The notes: a model not told the origin generated them from the letters alone. A stretch of 64,000 bases of DNA from Pseudomonas rhizosphaerae (GCF_000761155.1 NZ_CP009533.1:3419001-3483000); one strand, 5' to 3'. Positions 36,723-46,370 are shown, counted from the stretch's first letter. A program made the numbers and translations.

Positions 36723-37733
36723 TTATTGAGCCTGATAAATCTGGTCGAACACCCCACCGTCATTGAAGAACTTGGGCTGTGCAGTTTTCCACCCGCCAAA
36801 ATCCTTGTCGATAGTGACCAGATTCAACGCCGGAAATTGCTTCTCGTACTTGGCTGCCACGTCCTTGTCGCGTGGACGATAGAAATTCTTCGCCGCGATT
36901 TCCTGCCCAGCCGGGCTGTACAGGTGCTTGAGGTAGGCCTCGGCGATTGCCTCGTTGCCCTTCTTCTTCACGTTCTTGTCGACCACCGCCACTGGCGGCT
37001 CGGCCAGGATGGACAGCGAAGGCACGACGATGTCGAACTTGTCCGCGCCGCCGTCTTCCTTCAGCGCCAGGAACGCTTCGTTTTCCCAGGCCAGCAGTAC
37101 ATCGCCCTGGCCGTTGTTGACGAAAGTAATGGTCGAGCCGCGGGCACCGGTGTCCAGGATTGGCACGTGCTTGAACAGCGTCTGCACGTATTCCTTGGCC
37201 TTGGCTTCGTCGCCACCGCCGGCCTTCAGGCCATAGGCCCAGGCGGCCAGGAAATTCCAGCGCGCGCCGCCGGAGGTTTTCGGATTGGGGGTGATCACCG
37301 AAACATCGTTCTTGATCAAATCGCCCCAGTCCTTGATGCCCTTGGGGTTGCCCTTGCGCACCAGGAACACGATGGTCGAGGTGTACGGCGTGCTCGCATC
37401 CGGCAGGCGGGTCTGCCAGTTTTCCGGAATGGATTTGCCCAGCCGGCTGATCTCGTCGATGTCACCGGCCAGTGCCAGGGTCACCACATCGGCAGGCAGG
37501 CCATCGATCACCGCGCGACCCTGCTTGCCCGAACCGCCATGGGACTGCTTGATCGACACGTTGTCGCCCGCGTGCTCTTTCTTCCAGAAGTTGACGAACT
37601 CAGCGTTGTATTCCTGATACAGCTCACGGGTCGGATCATAGGACACGTTGAGCAGCTCGTAGTCCTTGGCGACTGCGGAGCCGGCAAATACGGCACTGGC
37701 GAGGGCTGCCAAGGCATAACGGCGGATAGACAT
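36723..37733 (-). CDS. sbp: Periplasmic sulfate-binding protein
   Basis: This is a 336-residue sulfate-binding protein with signal peptide [22 protein letters not shown], split as [12 protein letters not shown] plus [10 protein letters not shown], and mature start [20 protein letters not shown]. Conserved family blocks are [12 protein letters not shown] (oxyanion binding), [20 protein letters not shown] and [19 protein letters not shown] 37733 starts a proper signal peptide. It supplies the CysTWA permease downstream and is preceded by oscA at 58 bp, the usual pseudomonad order. Confidence 0.96.
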   Translation of the reverse strand: MSIRRYALAALASAVFAGSAVAKDYELLNVSYDPTRELYQEYNAEFVNFWKKEHAGDNVSIKQSHGGSGKQGRAVIDGLPADVVTLALAGDIDEISRLGKSIPENWQTRLPDASTPYTSTIVFLVRKGNPKGIKDWGDLIKNDVSVITPNPKTSGGARWNFLAAWAYGLKAGGGDEAKAKEYVQTLFKHVPILDTGARGSTITFVNNGQGDVLLAWENEAFLALKEDGGADKFDIVVPSLSILAEPPVAVVDKNVKKKGNEAIAEAYLKHLYSPAGQEIAAKNFYRPRDKDVAAKYEKQFPALNLVTIDKDFGGWKTAQPKFFNDGGVFDQIYQAQ

Positions 37734-37791
37734 GGACGAAGCTCCTGGAATGGCGGGTGTTGTTCTTATGGCTGATGCGCAGCACGCGTAT

Positions 37792-37974
37792 TCAGCTGGG
37801 CTTGTTGCCCGGGTTCTGCAAACGGAATTTTTCCTTGCGCTCGATCTGCACGACCTGAGCGTTGTGCACGGTGATCTCCACCGCACCGAAACGCAGGTCG
37901 CGCAGCGCACTCTGGATTTCCCGCAGAATGGTGGCTTCGTCCTGTCCTTCTACGCTGCGTAGCGATGCGCTCAT
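37792..37974 (-). CDS. oscA: OscA small sulfur-starvation protein (DUF2292)
   Basis: This 60-residue protein contains the DUF2292 pattern [20 protein letters not shown] followed by [14 protein letters not shown]. Its position immediately upstream of sbp matches oscA, known in Pseudomonas corrugata for sulfur-starvation response and chromate/oxidative tolerance. Its molecular function is unknown. ATG 37974 has AGGAG 7 bases upstream. A palindromic AT-rich element lies about 65-90 bp upstream and is a candidate promoter/operator for the oscA-sbp-cysTWA unit. Confidence 0.9.
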   Translation of the reverse strand: MSASLRSVEGQDEATILREIQSALRDLRFGAVEITVHNAQVVQIERKEKFRLQNPGNKPS

Positions 37975-38036
37975 GATCATGCTCCTGGATAAGGGGTGCC
38001 AAGGTGGCGTGAGCGCGATATTAGAGAGGTCCTATT

Positions 38037-38061
38037 ATTCTTAAAAATACTGTTTAAGAAT
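38037..38061 (-). promoter_or_regulatory. AT-rich palindrome upstream of oscA
   Basis: ATTCTTAAA (38037-38045) and TTTAAGAAT (38053-38061) form a perfect 9-bp inverted repeat with a 7-base spacer. It lies between oscA and the divergently unrelated end of the EAL gene. As the only regulatory-looking feature before the sulfate operon, it is a candidate CysB-type operator or promoter; this is inference. Confidence 0.5.
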
Positions 38062-38081
38062 TTTCATATAACCAAACGTAT

Positions 38082-39956
38082 TTATCCCTGGTTTTGCCCC
38101 ACCCAATGCAAGGCACGGGCCTCGACCGGACGCCCGAACCAGTAGCCCTGGCCCAGCCCGCAACCATGCTCCAGCAGGAACTGCGCCTGATGGGCCTGCT
38201 CGATACCTTCGGCGTGAACCTGCATGCCCATGCTGTGCGCCAGGGCGATGATCGCCGTGGTGATCGCCACGTCGTCTTCGTCGCCCGGCAGGCCGGCGAC
38301 GAAGCCCTGGTCGATCTTGAGCTTGTGAACGGGCAGGCGCTTGAGCCTGAGCAGGGACGAATAACCGGTGCCAAAGTCGTCGATCGCCAGTTGCAGGCCA
38401 AGGTCGCGCAGGTGGTGCAGTTGCTCCAGGGCGCGGTCCGGATCGTCCATCACCGCACTTTCGGTCACTTCCAGTTCCAGATGGGCGGGCGCCAGTTGCG
38501 TTTCGGCCAGGACCGTTTCTACCTGCCGATAGAGATCATGGTGGCTGAACAGACGGCTGGAGATGTTCACCGCCACGAAATCTAGTGCCTTGCCCTCGTC
38601 CTGCCAGCGACGCATCTGACGACACGCCGTGGCCAGCACCCAGGTATCGATCTCGGCGATCAGACCGCTGCGCTCGGCGATCGGTATGAACTGCCCGGGC
38701 GGCACCAGGCCCCGCTCCGGATGTTGCCAGCGCACCAGCGCCTCCACTCCGACCATGGCTGCATCACGCAACGCATGCACCGGCTGGTAATGCACGCACA
38801 ACTGACCGTCCGCCAGGGCCTGGCGCAGTTCGGCGGTCACTTCGATCTGCTGCTGCGCCCGCGTGGTCAGCTCCTGGGTGTACAAGGCATAGCTCGAACG
38901 ACCCCGCGCCTTGGCCTGAAACAGCGCCGAGTCGGCGTTGCGCAACAGCTGTTCGGCACCCTGGGCATCGTCGGGAAACAGGCTGATGCCGATGCTGGCA
39001 CTGATGAACAGGGTGTGCCCGTCGATAACGAACGGCGCACGCAGACCCTCGAGCAATACCTGCCCAAGCGCCGTTGCCTGACCGCTGCGCAACTCGCCTT
39101 CCATCAGCACCGCGAACTCGTCACCGCCCAGGCGGGCCAGGGTCACCTCCTCGCCCAACCCGGATTGCAGACGCTCGACCACCGACATCAACAGACGATC
39201 GCCAACGCCATGACCGAAGCTGTCGTTGACGTTCTGGAAATGGTCGAGGTCGATCAACAGCAACCCACAGCTTCGACGTTCAACCCTGGCCGTGCTCAAC
39301 GCATGCTCGGCGCGGTGGCTGAACAGCAGGCGATTGGGCAGCCCGGTCAATGGATCGTGATGTGCCAGATGGGCCAGTTCGCGCTGCGAATGCCTGATCG
39401 CGCTGATATCGGAAAACACCGCCACATAGTGGCTCAGCTTACCCCGGTCATCGCGAATCCCGCGGATGGTCTGCCACTGTGGATAAATGTCACCGCCCTT
39501 GCGGCGGTTCCAGATCTCGCCGCTCCACTGATCGTGTTCGGCCAGCGTGCGAAACATCTGTTGATAGAAAGCCGGCGGATGCTGCCCGGACTTGAACGTG
39601 TTCGGATTCTGCCCGAGCACTTCGTGTTCGTCGTACCCGGTGATCGCCATGAAGGCGCGATTGACCTGCAGGATGCGCCCCGTGATGTCGGTCACCAGCA
39701 CGCCATCGGCAGTGCAGTCGAAGACCGCTGCCGACAATCGCCGGCTTTCACGACTGGCCTGGCGCGCGCGCCGCCAGGCGAAAGCGAACGCGCTGCCCAT
39801 CATCCCTACCGCACAAGCAGCCAGATGAAGCTCCCATCCGGCCAGCCAGGTACCGAAAAGGCCACTCGACACACGATCGCACAACAGGAACCACACCACG
39901 CAGACAATCAGGTAAATCACAACGGCGCGCGTTGTAACCCGAGATAAAACAGACAT
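38082..39956 (-). CDS. Membrane PAS-GGDEF-EAL protein (c-di-GMP turnover)
   Basis: This 624-residue protein has two N-terminal membrane helices (about residues 7-27 and 37-58), a PAS domain (about 75-190), a GGDEF domain with RLGGDEFAVL near residue 279 and an EAL domain with VEALVRWQHPERGL near 405 and DDFGTGYSSL. Both catalytic motifs look intact, so diguanylate cyclase and phosphodiesterase activity are possible. By position beside oscA and desA it corresponds to P. aeruginosa PA0285 (PipA), which I recall is described as a phosphodiesterase. ATG 39956 is the first ATG of the frame; a TTG upstream is less likely. Confidence 0.9.
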   Translation of the reverse strand: MSVLSRVTTRAVVIYLIVCVVWFLLCDRVSSGLFGTWLAGWELHLAACAVGMMGSAFAFAWRRARQASRESRRLSAAVFDCTADGVLVTDITGRILQVNRAFMAITGYDEHEVLGQNPNTFKSGQHPPAFYQQMFRTLAEHDQWSGEIWNRRKGGDIYPQWQTIRGIRDDRGKLSHYVAVFSDISAIRHSQRELAHLAHHDPLTGLPNRLLFSHRAEHALSTARVERRSCGLLLIDLDHFQNVNDSFGHGVGDRLLMSVVERLQSGLGEEVTLARLGGDEFAVLMEGELRSGQATALGQVLLEGLRAPFVIDGHTLFISASIGISLFPDDAQGAEQLLRNADSALFQAKARGRSSYALYTQELTTRAQQQIEVTAELRQALADGQLCVHYQPVHALRDAAMVGVEALVRWQHPERGLVPPGQFIPIAERSGLIAEIDTWVLATACRQMRRWQDEGKALDFVAVNISSRLFSHHDLYRQVETVLAETQLAPAHLELEVTESAVMDDPDRALEQLHHLRDLGLQLAIDDFGTGYSSLLRLKRLPVHKLKIDQGFVAGLPGDEDDVAITTAIIALAHSMGMQVHAEGIEQAHQAQFLLEHGCGLGQGYWFGRPVEARALHWVGQNQG

Positions 39957-40103
39957 AGGGTCAATCGGCCAACATAAAATGTGTATCAATTATAGAATAG
40001 AAACATTCAGCGACTCTTCTTCAAAAGAGCGACTGGCTTTCTCTGATAGCTTGTCGATAATGCGCTGCACGCATTACCCACCCAACCGAGGGCCCTCCCC
40101 CCT

Positions 40104-41288
40104 ATGTGGTACAACGGTTTTCTCGATCTGTCCGCCTGGCAAGTGGTGGCAGTCACGTTGTTGCTGACCCATGTGACCATCGTCGGCGTCACAGTCTATC
40201 TGCACCGCTATTCTGCCCACCGCTCCCTGGAGCTCAACGCCGGGCTCAAGCACTTCTTCCGTTTCTGGCTGTGGCTCACCACCGCGCAGAACACCCGCGA
40301 GTGGACCGCCATCCACCGCAAGCACCACGCCAAATGCGAAACCGTCGACGATCCGCACAGCCCGGTCATCAAAGGCCTGGGCACCGTGATGCGTACCGGT
40401 GCCGAGCTCTATCGCAAAGAGGCGGAAAACCCCGAAACTTTGCGTATCTATGGCAAGAACTGCCCCGAAGACTGGATCGAACGCAACCTGTACTCACGCT
40501 TTCGCCATACCGGCGTGATCCTGATGCTGGTCATCGACCTGCTGCTGTTCGGCGCCCTGGGCCTCACCGTCTGGGCCGTGCAGATGATGTGGATTCCCTT
40601 CTGGGCCGCCGGTGTCATCAACGGGCTGGGCCATGCCGTGGGCTACCGCAACTTCGAATGCCGCGACGCGGCCACCAACCTGGTGCCCTGGGGCATCATC
40701 GTGGGCGGCGAAGAACTGCACAACAACCATCACACCTACCCCAACTCGGCCAAGCTGTCGGTCAAGAAATGGGAGTTCGACATGGGCTGGGCGTGGATCA
40801 AGCTGTTCACCTGGCTGCGCCTGGCCAGGGTGCAGCGCGTGGCACCCATCGCCCACCGTGTGGAAGGCAAGGGCCAGCTCGACATGGACACTGCCATGGC
40901 GATCCTCAACAACCGTTTCCAGATCATGGCCCAGTACCGCAAGCTGGTCATCGCGCCACTGGTGCAACAAGAACTGAGCAAGGTCGACGAATCGGTACGT
41001 CACCAGTTCCGCCGGGCCAAACGCCTGCTGTCGCGTGAAACCAGCCTGCTGGACGAGGGTCATCATCTGCACATCCAGAAGATGCTCGAACACAGCCATC
41101 CCTTGAAAGTCATCTACGAAAAGCGCTTGGCCCTGCAACAGATCTGGGCGCGCACCAGTTCCAATGGGCATGATATGCTGGCGGCCATCAAGGATTGGAT
41201 CCAAGAGGCGGAAGCCAGCGGCATTCACTCCCTGCGCGACTTTGCGACCCAACTCAAGACCTACTCGTTGCGGCCCGCCGTAGCCTGA
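40104..41288 (+). CDS. desA: Fatty acid desaturase (acyl-phospholipid delta-9 type)
   Basis: This is a 394-residue membrane di-iron desaturase that introduces a double bond into acyl chains. The three histidine boxes are HRYSAHR (about residues 33-39), HRKHH (about 72-76) and HNNHHTYP (about 205-212). Hydrophobic stretches at about 10-30 and 145-175 form the membrane part. By sequence type and position next to the EAL protein it corresponds to P. aeruginosa DesA (PA0286), which acts on phospholipid-bound saturated chains. It is divergent from the EAL gene and monocistronic. Confidence 0.93.
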   Translation: MWYNGFLDLSAWQVVAVTLLLTHVTIVGVTVYLHRYSAHRSLELNAGLKHFFRFWLWLTTAQNTREWTAIHRKHHAKCETVDDPHSPVIKGLGTVMRTGAELYRKEAENPETLRIYGKNCPEDWIERNLYSRFRHTGVILMLVIDLLLFGALGLTVWAVQMMWIPFWAAGVINGLGHAVGYRNFECRDAATNLVPWGIIVGGEELHNNHHTYPNSAKLSVKKWEFDMGWAWIKLFTWLRLARVQRVAPIAHRVEGKGQLDMDTAMAILNNRFQIMAQYRKLVIAPLVQQELSKVDESVRHQFRRAKRLLSRETSLLDEGHHLHIQKMLEHSHPLKVIYEKRLALQQIWARTSSNGHDMLAAIKDWIQEAEASGIHSLRDFATQLKTYSLRPAVA

Positions 41289-41446
41289 GCCGTTTATCGG
41301 TGCGCCCTGGCCCCGGGGCGTGCCGTTCGGAACTTCGTTACAATTTTCCGCTCTCAGACTCATAGCGCTACCGCCTGGGATCATGCCTTGGCCGCGCTTT
41401 TTCGCGCATCCGTTCGCAGTAATCCCAACGCCTCTGAGATGCCGTG

Positions 41447-42439
41447 ATGATGGTCAATAAAAAATTACCTTCTACACCCGTCAAACCCTTACCCGAAGCC
41501 GCTGAAACCCTACTGGCCTTGATGCATGCCCAGGGTGAAGTCGCGCGGCTCAAGGAGCGCGAACAGCTGTTCAGCTCGCTGTTGGTCAGCGTCAATGCGG
41601 TGCTCTGGGCGTTCGATTGGGAAACCCAGCAGATGATCTACGTCAGCCCGGCCTACGAGCGCATCTTCGGCCGCTCGGTGGGGTTGCTGCTGGCCGACTA
41701 CAACGAATGGCGCGACAGCATCTATCCTGACGATCTCGACTATGCCGATCGCAGCCTGGCCGAGGTGCTCGACAAAGGCTCAGTCGAAGACCGCGAATAC
41801 CGCATCATCAGCGCCGACGGTCAGATCCGCTGGCTCAGCGACAAATGCTTCGTCAGTCATCAGGTGGATGCAGGCCAGCGGGTGATCGTGGTGGGCATCG
41901 CCGAGGACATCACCGAAAAGAAGCACCTTGAAGGCGAGCTGCAGCGCCTCGCCACCACCGACGTGCTGACCCAGAGCAGCAACCGTCGACATTTTTTCGA
42001 ATGCGCCCACCGCGAGTTCGAACAGTCACGCCTCAACGACACGCCCATGGCCTTTCTGCTGCTGGATATCGACGACTTCAAGATGATCAACGATACCTAC
42101 GGCCACCAGGAAGGTGACCACGTGTTGCAACGCATCGCCGAAACCGGCCGCGCAGTGCTGCGCCGTGGCGACCTGTTCGGGCGCATCGGCGGCGAAGAAT
42201 TCGCCGCGGTATTTCCAGGTTGCGCCCCCGACATGGCCATGCAGATCGCCGAACGCCTGCAGCGCGAGATCCAACGCCTGAGCTTCAACCACAACGGCAA
42301 AAGCTACGGCGTAACCGTGAGCCAGGGGCTGACCAGCATCCAGCCCCAGGACGAAATGCTCGACTCGCTCTTCTCCCGCTCTGACGCCGCCATGTACCAG
42401 GCCAAGCGTCAGGGTAAGAATCAGATCGTGCCAGCGTAG
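41447..42439 (+). CDS. PAS-GGDEF diguanylate cyclase
   Basis: This 330-residue cytoplasmic protein has a PAS domain (about residues 40-165, with WAFDWETQQMIYVSPAYERI) and a GGDEF domain (about 165-328). The active site reads RIGGEEF near residue 246, a functional variant of GGDEF. An inhibitory-site RxxD (RRGD) lies five residues before it, so product inhibition by c-di-GMP is expected. No EAL domain is present. The start is one of GTG 41444, ATG 41447 or ATG 41450, all weakly supported. It is downstream of desA but with a 158-bp gap. Confidence 0.88.
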   Translation: MMVNKKLPSTPVKPLPEAAETLLALMHAQGEVARLKEREQLFSSLLVSVNAVLWAFDWETQQMIYVSPAYERIFGRSVGLLLADYNEWRDSIYPDDLDYADRSLAEVLDKGSVEDREYRIISADGQIRWLSDKCFVSHQVDAGQRVIVVGIAEDITEKKHLEGELQRLATTDVLTQSSNRRHFFECAHREFEQSRLNDTPMAFLLLDIDDFKMINDTYGHQEGDHVLQRIAETGRAVLRRGDLFGRIGGEEFAAVFPGCAPDMAMQIAERLQREIQRLSFNHNGKSYGVTVSQGLTSIQPQDEMLDSLFSRSDAAMYQAKRQGKNQIVPA

Positions 42440-42780
42440 GGCTTCCCGGCAGCTGCGCGGGTTAGCGTGCAGAGAACTGCTGCACAGGCGTATTCCAAGA
42501 AACCCCGTTCTCTTGAAAAACCTGTTTACCATTGCTGATCAGCAGATAGCTTGGCTTCCTTGAGACTCGATCACTACCATGATTTACTTGGTCTCATCGC
42601 AACGGAACGCGACCAGAATTACTTGAAAAAAAGTCCCCAGCCCGCATGCCAGCATGCTGTTATTCCTCATAGCCATAGCAAACGACCTTGCTCGCTCCTT
42701 GCTACCCGTATTTATAAAACAAACATCAACTGGCAGATTCAAATCACTTTCTTCTACTTTCTACGACCAAGGATTGGTAT
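42440..42780. other. AT-richer intergenic region
   Basis: This 341-bp gap precedes the small secreted-protein gene. Its base composition drops markedly from about 42500. An open frame at 42551-42784 has no ribosome-binding site or protein-like composition and is not called. The last 60 bp presumably contain the promoter of the next gene. Confidence 0.5.
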
Positions 42781-43089
42781 ATGAAAAAGATATTCGCACT
42801 TACTATTTTGGTATTGCCATTGGCTGAAACCAGTGCCGATACCAATACTGGCATTCAGATTCACACCTGCGAAAGTTTATATGCCACGCCCAGCAACCTC
42901 CCATCCGATGTCAATCCAGACTGGGGCGGTATATGCTCCGATGAACATGCCGAGGAACGAGGCTTCACATGCAGCGATCACATGATGGGGCGTTTCAACA
43001 TCTTGCCCGACTTCCAGAACGATCCCAACTGGATAGCCCAAGCGATATTCGACCACTGCGTTACCCAGCAAGATAAAACAGCCCCATAA
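42781..43089 (+). CDS. Small secreted protein with four cysteines, unknown function
   Basis: This is a 102-residue protein with a signal peptide (about 1-19, MKKIFALTILVLPLAETSA) and an acidic mature part with four cysteines (TCES, GICS, FTCS, DHCV), enough for two disulfides. I do not recognise a family. AAGGA lies 7 bases before the ATG, which supports real expression. Codon use is AT-richer than the neighbours, suggesting recent acquisition. A bidirectional terminator begins inside the stop codon. It stands alone between a diguanylate cyclase and gabT. Confidence 0.7.
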   Translation: MKKIFALTILVLPLAETSADTNTGIQIHTCESLYATPSNLPSDVNPDWGGICSDEHAEERGFTCSDHMMGRFNILPDFQNDPNWIAQAIFDHCVTQQDKTAP

Positions 43090-43114
43090 AAAAAACCCGC
43101 CGAAGCGGGCTTTT
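43087..43114. terminator. Bidirectional Rho-independent terminator
   Basis: CCCGC CGAA GCGGG forms a stable tetraloop hairpin with an A-run on the left and TTTT on the right. It therefore serves both the small secreted-protein gene (plus strand) and gabT (minus strand). Confidence 0.85.
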
Positions 43115-43134
43115 CTATCAAACAATCACATCAC

Positions 43135-44415
43135 TCAAGCCAGTTCAGCGAAACACTCTTCGATGATGGCCAAACCTTTATTCAACTGCTCGTCTGGCGC
43201 AGTCAGTGGCACCAGGATGCGCAGGACGTTTCCGTAAGTACCGCACGACAGCAGGATCAAGCCCTTGTCGCGAGCCTTGGCCACGACCTGGGCCACGGCT
43301 GCGGCGTTCGGCTTGTGGGTGTCGCCGCCTTCGAACAGCTCGACGGCGATCATTGCGCCCAGGGCACGCACATCGCCGATGACCGGGTACTTGGACTGGA
43401 TGGCACGCAAGCCTGCTACCAGATGTTCACCAACGGCCTTGCTGCGGTCCAGCAGGTTTTCTTCCTCGAACACTTCCATCACGGCCAGTGCCGCGGCGCA
43501 AGCGATCGGGCTGCCAGCATAGGTGCCGCCCAGGCCACCTGGTGCGATGGCATCCATGTACTCGGCCTTGCCGCACACACCGGCGAGCGGGAAGCCGCCA
43601 GCGATGGATTTGGCGAAGGTGGTCAGGTCGGGCGCAACACCCATCTGCTCCATCGCGAAGAACGTGCCGGTACGGCCTGCGCCGGTCTGCACTTCGTCAG
43701 CGATCAGAAGGATACCGTGCTGATCGCACAGGGCGCGCAGACGCTGCATGAAAGCCTTGGGCGCGACATAGAAACCGCCTTCGCCCTGCACGGGCTCCAG
43801 AATGATCGCGGCGATGTCACGGGCTTCGGCGTCGTTCTTGAAGATGCGCTCGATGCTGGCGATGGAGTCGTCGACGCTCACGCCATGCAATTCGCAGGGG
43901 TAAAGCGCACGGAACACACCGCCGGGCATCAGGCCCATGCCTGCCGAGTACGGCACGACCTTGCCGGTCAGGCCCAGGGTCATCATGGTGCGACCGTGGT
44001 AGGCGCCAGTGAAGGCGATGACACCGGCGCGGCCGGTGGCGGCACGCGCGATCTTGATAGCGTTTTCCACGGCTTCGGAGCCGGTGGTCACCAGCAGGGT
44101 CTTCTTGTCGAAGTCGCCCGGTACCTTGGCGTTGATCTTCTCGCAGACTTCAACGTACGGCTCGTACGCCAGCACCTGGAAGCAGGTGTGGGTCAGCTTG
44201 TGCAATTGCGCCTGTACGGCGGCGATCACTTTGGGGTGGACGTGGCCAGTGTTGAGCACCGCGATACCGCCAGCAAAGTCGATGAACTCGCGACCTTCGA
44301 CGTCGGTAACCGTGGCGTTCTGCGCCGACTCGGCGAAGATCGGGTGAATCTGGCCCACGCCGCGCGGGACGGCTGCCTGGCGGCGTTGCATCAGGGATTC
44401 GTTGGTCTTGCTCAT
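43135..44415 (-). CDS. gabT: 4-aminobutyrate aminotransferase
   Basis: This is a 426-residue class III PLP aminotransferase that transfers the amino group of GABA to 2-oxoglutarate, giving succinate semialdehyde. The PLP lysine lies in LTTFAKSIAGGFPL (about residues 264-277). The N-terminus SKTNESLMQRRQAAVPRGVG matches pseudomonad GabT. GAGG lies 6 bases before ATG 44415; four extra codons upstream are possible. It lies 126 bp downstream of gabD on the same strand. The terminator at 43087 ends the transcript. Confidence 0.96.
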   Translation of the reverse strand: MSKTNESLMQRRQAAVPRGVGQIHPIFAESAQNATVTDVEGREFIDFAGGIAVLNTGHVHPKVIAAVQAQLHKLTHTCFQVLAYEPYVEVCEKINAKVPGDFDKKTLLVTTGSEAVENAIKIARAATGRAGVIAFTGAYHGRTMMTLGLTGKVVPYSAGMGLMPGGVFRALYPCELHGVSVDDSIASIERIFKNDAEARDIAAIILEPVQGEGGFYVAPKAFMQRLRALCDQHGILLIADEVQTGAGRTGTFFAMEQMGVAPDLTTFAKSIAGGFPLAGVCGKAEYMDAIAPGGLGGTYAGSPIACAAALAVMEVFEEENLLDRSKAVGEHLVAGLRAIQSKYPVIGDVRALGAMIAVELFEGGDTHKPNAAAVAQVVAKARDKGLILLSCGTYGNVLRILVPLTAPDEQLNKGLAIIEECFAELA

Positions 44416-44540
44416 GAAGTTCCTCATTCGCCGCTCATCGGTCGGCGTGATTCAAGGATTGAGCGGCCGGTGAGTCCCGCAGCAGCATACGATGATCGAC
44501 TGCTGCGGACGCCGGCCGCCAAGGGTGTCTGCGCGGTGGG

Positions 44541-45983
44541 TTACACCGAAATGCAGAGGTATTTGATTTCCAGATAGTCTTCGATGCCGTATTTGGAGCC
44601 TTCGCGGCCCAGGCCCGAAGCCTTGATGCCGCCGAACGGCGCCACTTCGTTGCTGATCAGACCGGTGTTGATACCGACCATGCCGTATTCCAGCGCTTCG
44701 GCGACACGGAACACCCGGCTCATGTCGCGGGCATAGAAGTACGACGCCAGGCCGAACTCGGTGTCGTTGGACATGGCGATCACTTCGGCCTCGTCCTGGA
44801 AGCGGAACAACGGCGCCAGCGGACCGAAGGTTTCTTCCTTGGCCACGGCGGCGTCCTTGGAGACGTTGACCAATACGGTCGGCTCGAAGAAGTTGCCCTG
44901 CAGTGCGTTGCCACCGGTCAGCACGGTTGCGCCCTTGCCCACGGCATCGGCAATGTGTTCCTTGACCTTGGCCACGGCCTTGTCGTCGATCAGCGGGCCC
45001 GTGGTGGTCCCTTCTTCCAGACCGTTGCCGATCTTGAGCTTGCCCACCGCCACCTTTAGCTTCTCGGCGAACGCGTCATACACGCCGTCCTGCACATAGA
45101 TGCGGTTGGCGCACACGCAGGTCTGGCCGTTGTTGCGGTACTTGGAAATGATCGCGCCCTCGACCGCCTTGTCCAGGTCGGCATCGTCAAACACGATGAA
45201 AGGCGCGTTGCCGCCCAACTCCAGCGAGACCTTCTTGATGTCCTTGGCGCATTCGGCCATCAACTGGCGACCGATCTCGGTCGAGCCAGTGAAACTCAGC
45301 TTGCGCACGATCGGGTTGCTGGTCAGCTCGCTGCCAATGTCGCCGGCGCTGCCGGTCACGACACTGAACACACCCTTCGGAATACCCGCGCGCTCGGCCA
45401 ATTCAGCCAGCGCCAGCGCCGAGAACGGCGTCTGCGAGGCAGGCTTGAGCACCATGGTGCAACCGGCAGCCAGCGCGGGACCCGCCTTGCGGGTGATCAT
45501 CGCGGCGGGGAAGTTCCACGGTGTGATGGCTGCGGTCACGCCGATGGGCTGCTTGATCACGATCAGGCGCTTGTCCGGCTGGTGACCGGGAATGGTGTCG
45601 CCGTAGACGCGCTTGGCTTCCTCGGCAAACCATTCGATGAACGACGCCGCGTAGACGATTTCGCCCTTGGCCTCGGCCAGTGGCTTGCCCTGCTCCAGCG
45701 TCATCAAACGTGCGAGGTCATCCTGGTTCTCGATCATCAGTTCGAACCAGCGGCGCAGCTTGTTCGAGCGCTCCTTGGCGGTCAACGCACGCCAGGCCGG
45801 CAGCGCCTTGTCGGCAGCCTCGATGGCGCGACGCGTTTCAGCGGCGCCCATTTTCGGCACGGTGCCGAGGATTTCGTTGGTAGCAGGGTTGCTGACCTTG
45901 ATGGCCTGCCCACTGTCGGCGCCCAGCCACGCACCATCTATATAGGCTTGCTGGCGGAACAACGAGGTGTCTTTGAGCTGCAT
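44541..45983 (-). CDS. gabD: Succinate-semialdehyde dehydrogenase [NADP+]
   Basis: This 480-residue aldehyde dehydrogenase oxidises succinate semialdehyde to succinate after GabT. The motifs TPWNFPAAMITRKAGPALAA, the glutamate in SLELGGNAPF and the catalytic cysteine in NNGQTCVCANR are diagnostic of GabD. ATG 45983 has AAGGAAG 5 bases upstream and gives the N-terminus MQLKDTSLFRQQAYIDG. The gabD-gabT order is standard in Pseudomonas. GABA is also a product of putrescine breakdown, which links it to the amine genes at the left of the window. Confidence 0.96.
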   Translation of the reverse strand: MQLKDTSLFRQQAYIDGAWLGADSGQAIKVSNPATNEILGTVPKMGAAETRRAIEAADKALPAWRALTAKERSNKLRRWFELMIENQDDLARLMTLEQGKPLAEAKGEIVYAASFIEWFAEEAKRVYGDTIPGHQPDKRLIVIKQPIGVTAAITPWNFPAAMITRKAGPALAAGCTMVLKPASQTPFSALALAELAERAGIPKGVFSVVTGSAGDIGSELTSNPIVRKLSFTGSTEIGRQLMAECAKDIKKVSLELGGNAPFIVFDDADLDKAVEGAIISKYRNNGQTCVCANRIYVQDGVYDAFAEKLKVAVGKLKIGNGLEEGTTTGPLIDDKAVAKVKEHIADAVGKGATVLTGGNALQGNFFEPTVLVNVSKDAAVAKEETFGPLAPLFRFQDEAEVIAMSNDTEFGLASYFYARDMSRVFRVAEALEYGMVGINTGLISNEVAPFGGIKASGLGREGSKYGIEDYLEIKYLCISV

Positions 45984-46293
45984 GTCGGCTTCCTTAACGG
46001 CGCCGTACGTAACGGCACGAATGGAGGGATGAGAAGGCGCCCGGGCTGAGGTGGACATACCGCATGGATGGACTCACGCGTTTCAGCGACCAGACAAGAG
46101 CGTTTGAAATCTCAAACGAATCCTAGGATCTATGGGGTGAAAGGACAATAGGCCGTTCGAAAAAAAGAACGATTGGCCTCGGAGATGCAGGCGCGTCCGG
46201 CTCGCGTCAGTGTCACCGTAGCAGATTACAAACGATGGGACGGTTATCGCAATGGACGACCACCCCCGACATGGGTATCATGGCGCCCGCGTT
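45984..46293. other. gabD upstream region with inverted repeat
   Basis: This 310-bp gap should contain the gabD promoter (minus strand) and the tRNA promoter (plus strand). An imperfect inverted repeat, GGCCGTTC (46151-46158) with GAACGATTGGCC (46167-46178) around an A-run, is the only structure seen. A TATCAT at 46276-46281 could be the -10 of the tRNA gene. No gene is visible. Confidence 0.5.
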
Positions 46294-46370
46294 GCACCAG
46301 TAGCTCAGCTGGATAGAGTACTGCCCTCCGAAGGCAGGGGTCGTGGGTTCGAATCCCGCCTGGTGCACCA
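46294..46370 (+). tRNA. tRNA-Arg (anticodon CCG)
   Basis: This is a complete 77-nt cloverleaf. The acceptor stem GCACCAG pairs with CTGGTGC; the D-arm contains AGCTCAGCTGGATAGAGT; the anticodon stem-loop is CTGCC-CTCCGAA-GGCAG with anticodon CCG, reading codon CGG; the T-arm has GGTTCGAATCC. The CCA end is encoded. It stands alone. No attachment-site duplication of its 3' end is visible nearby. Confidence 0.96.

Noticed and set aside
42551..42784. A 77-residue open frame before the small secreted protein gene
   Set aside because: No ribosome-binding site, unlikely composition, and it overlaps the next gene's start region.
46294..46370. Integration site of a genomic island at tRNA-Arg
   Set aside because: No duplicate of the tRNA 3' end and no integrase gene are visible in the flanking sequence.
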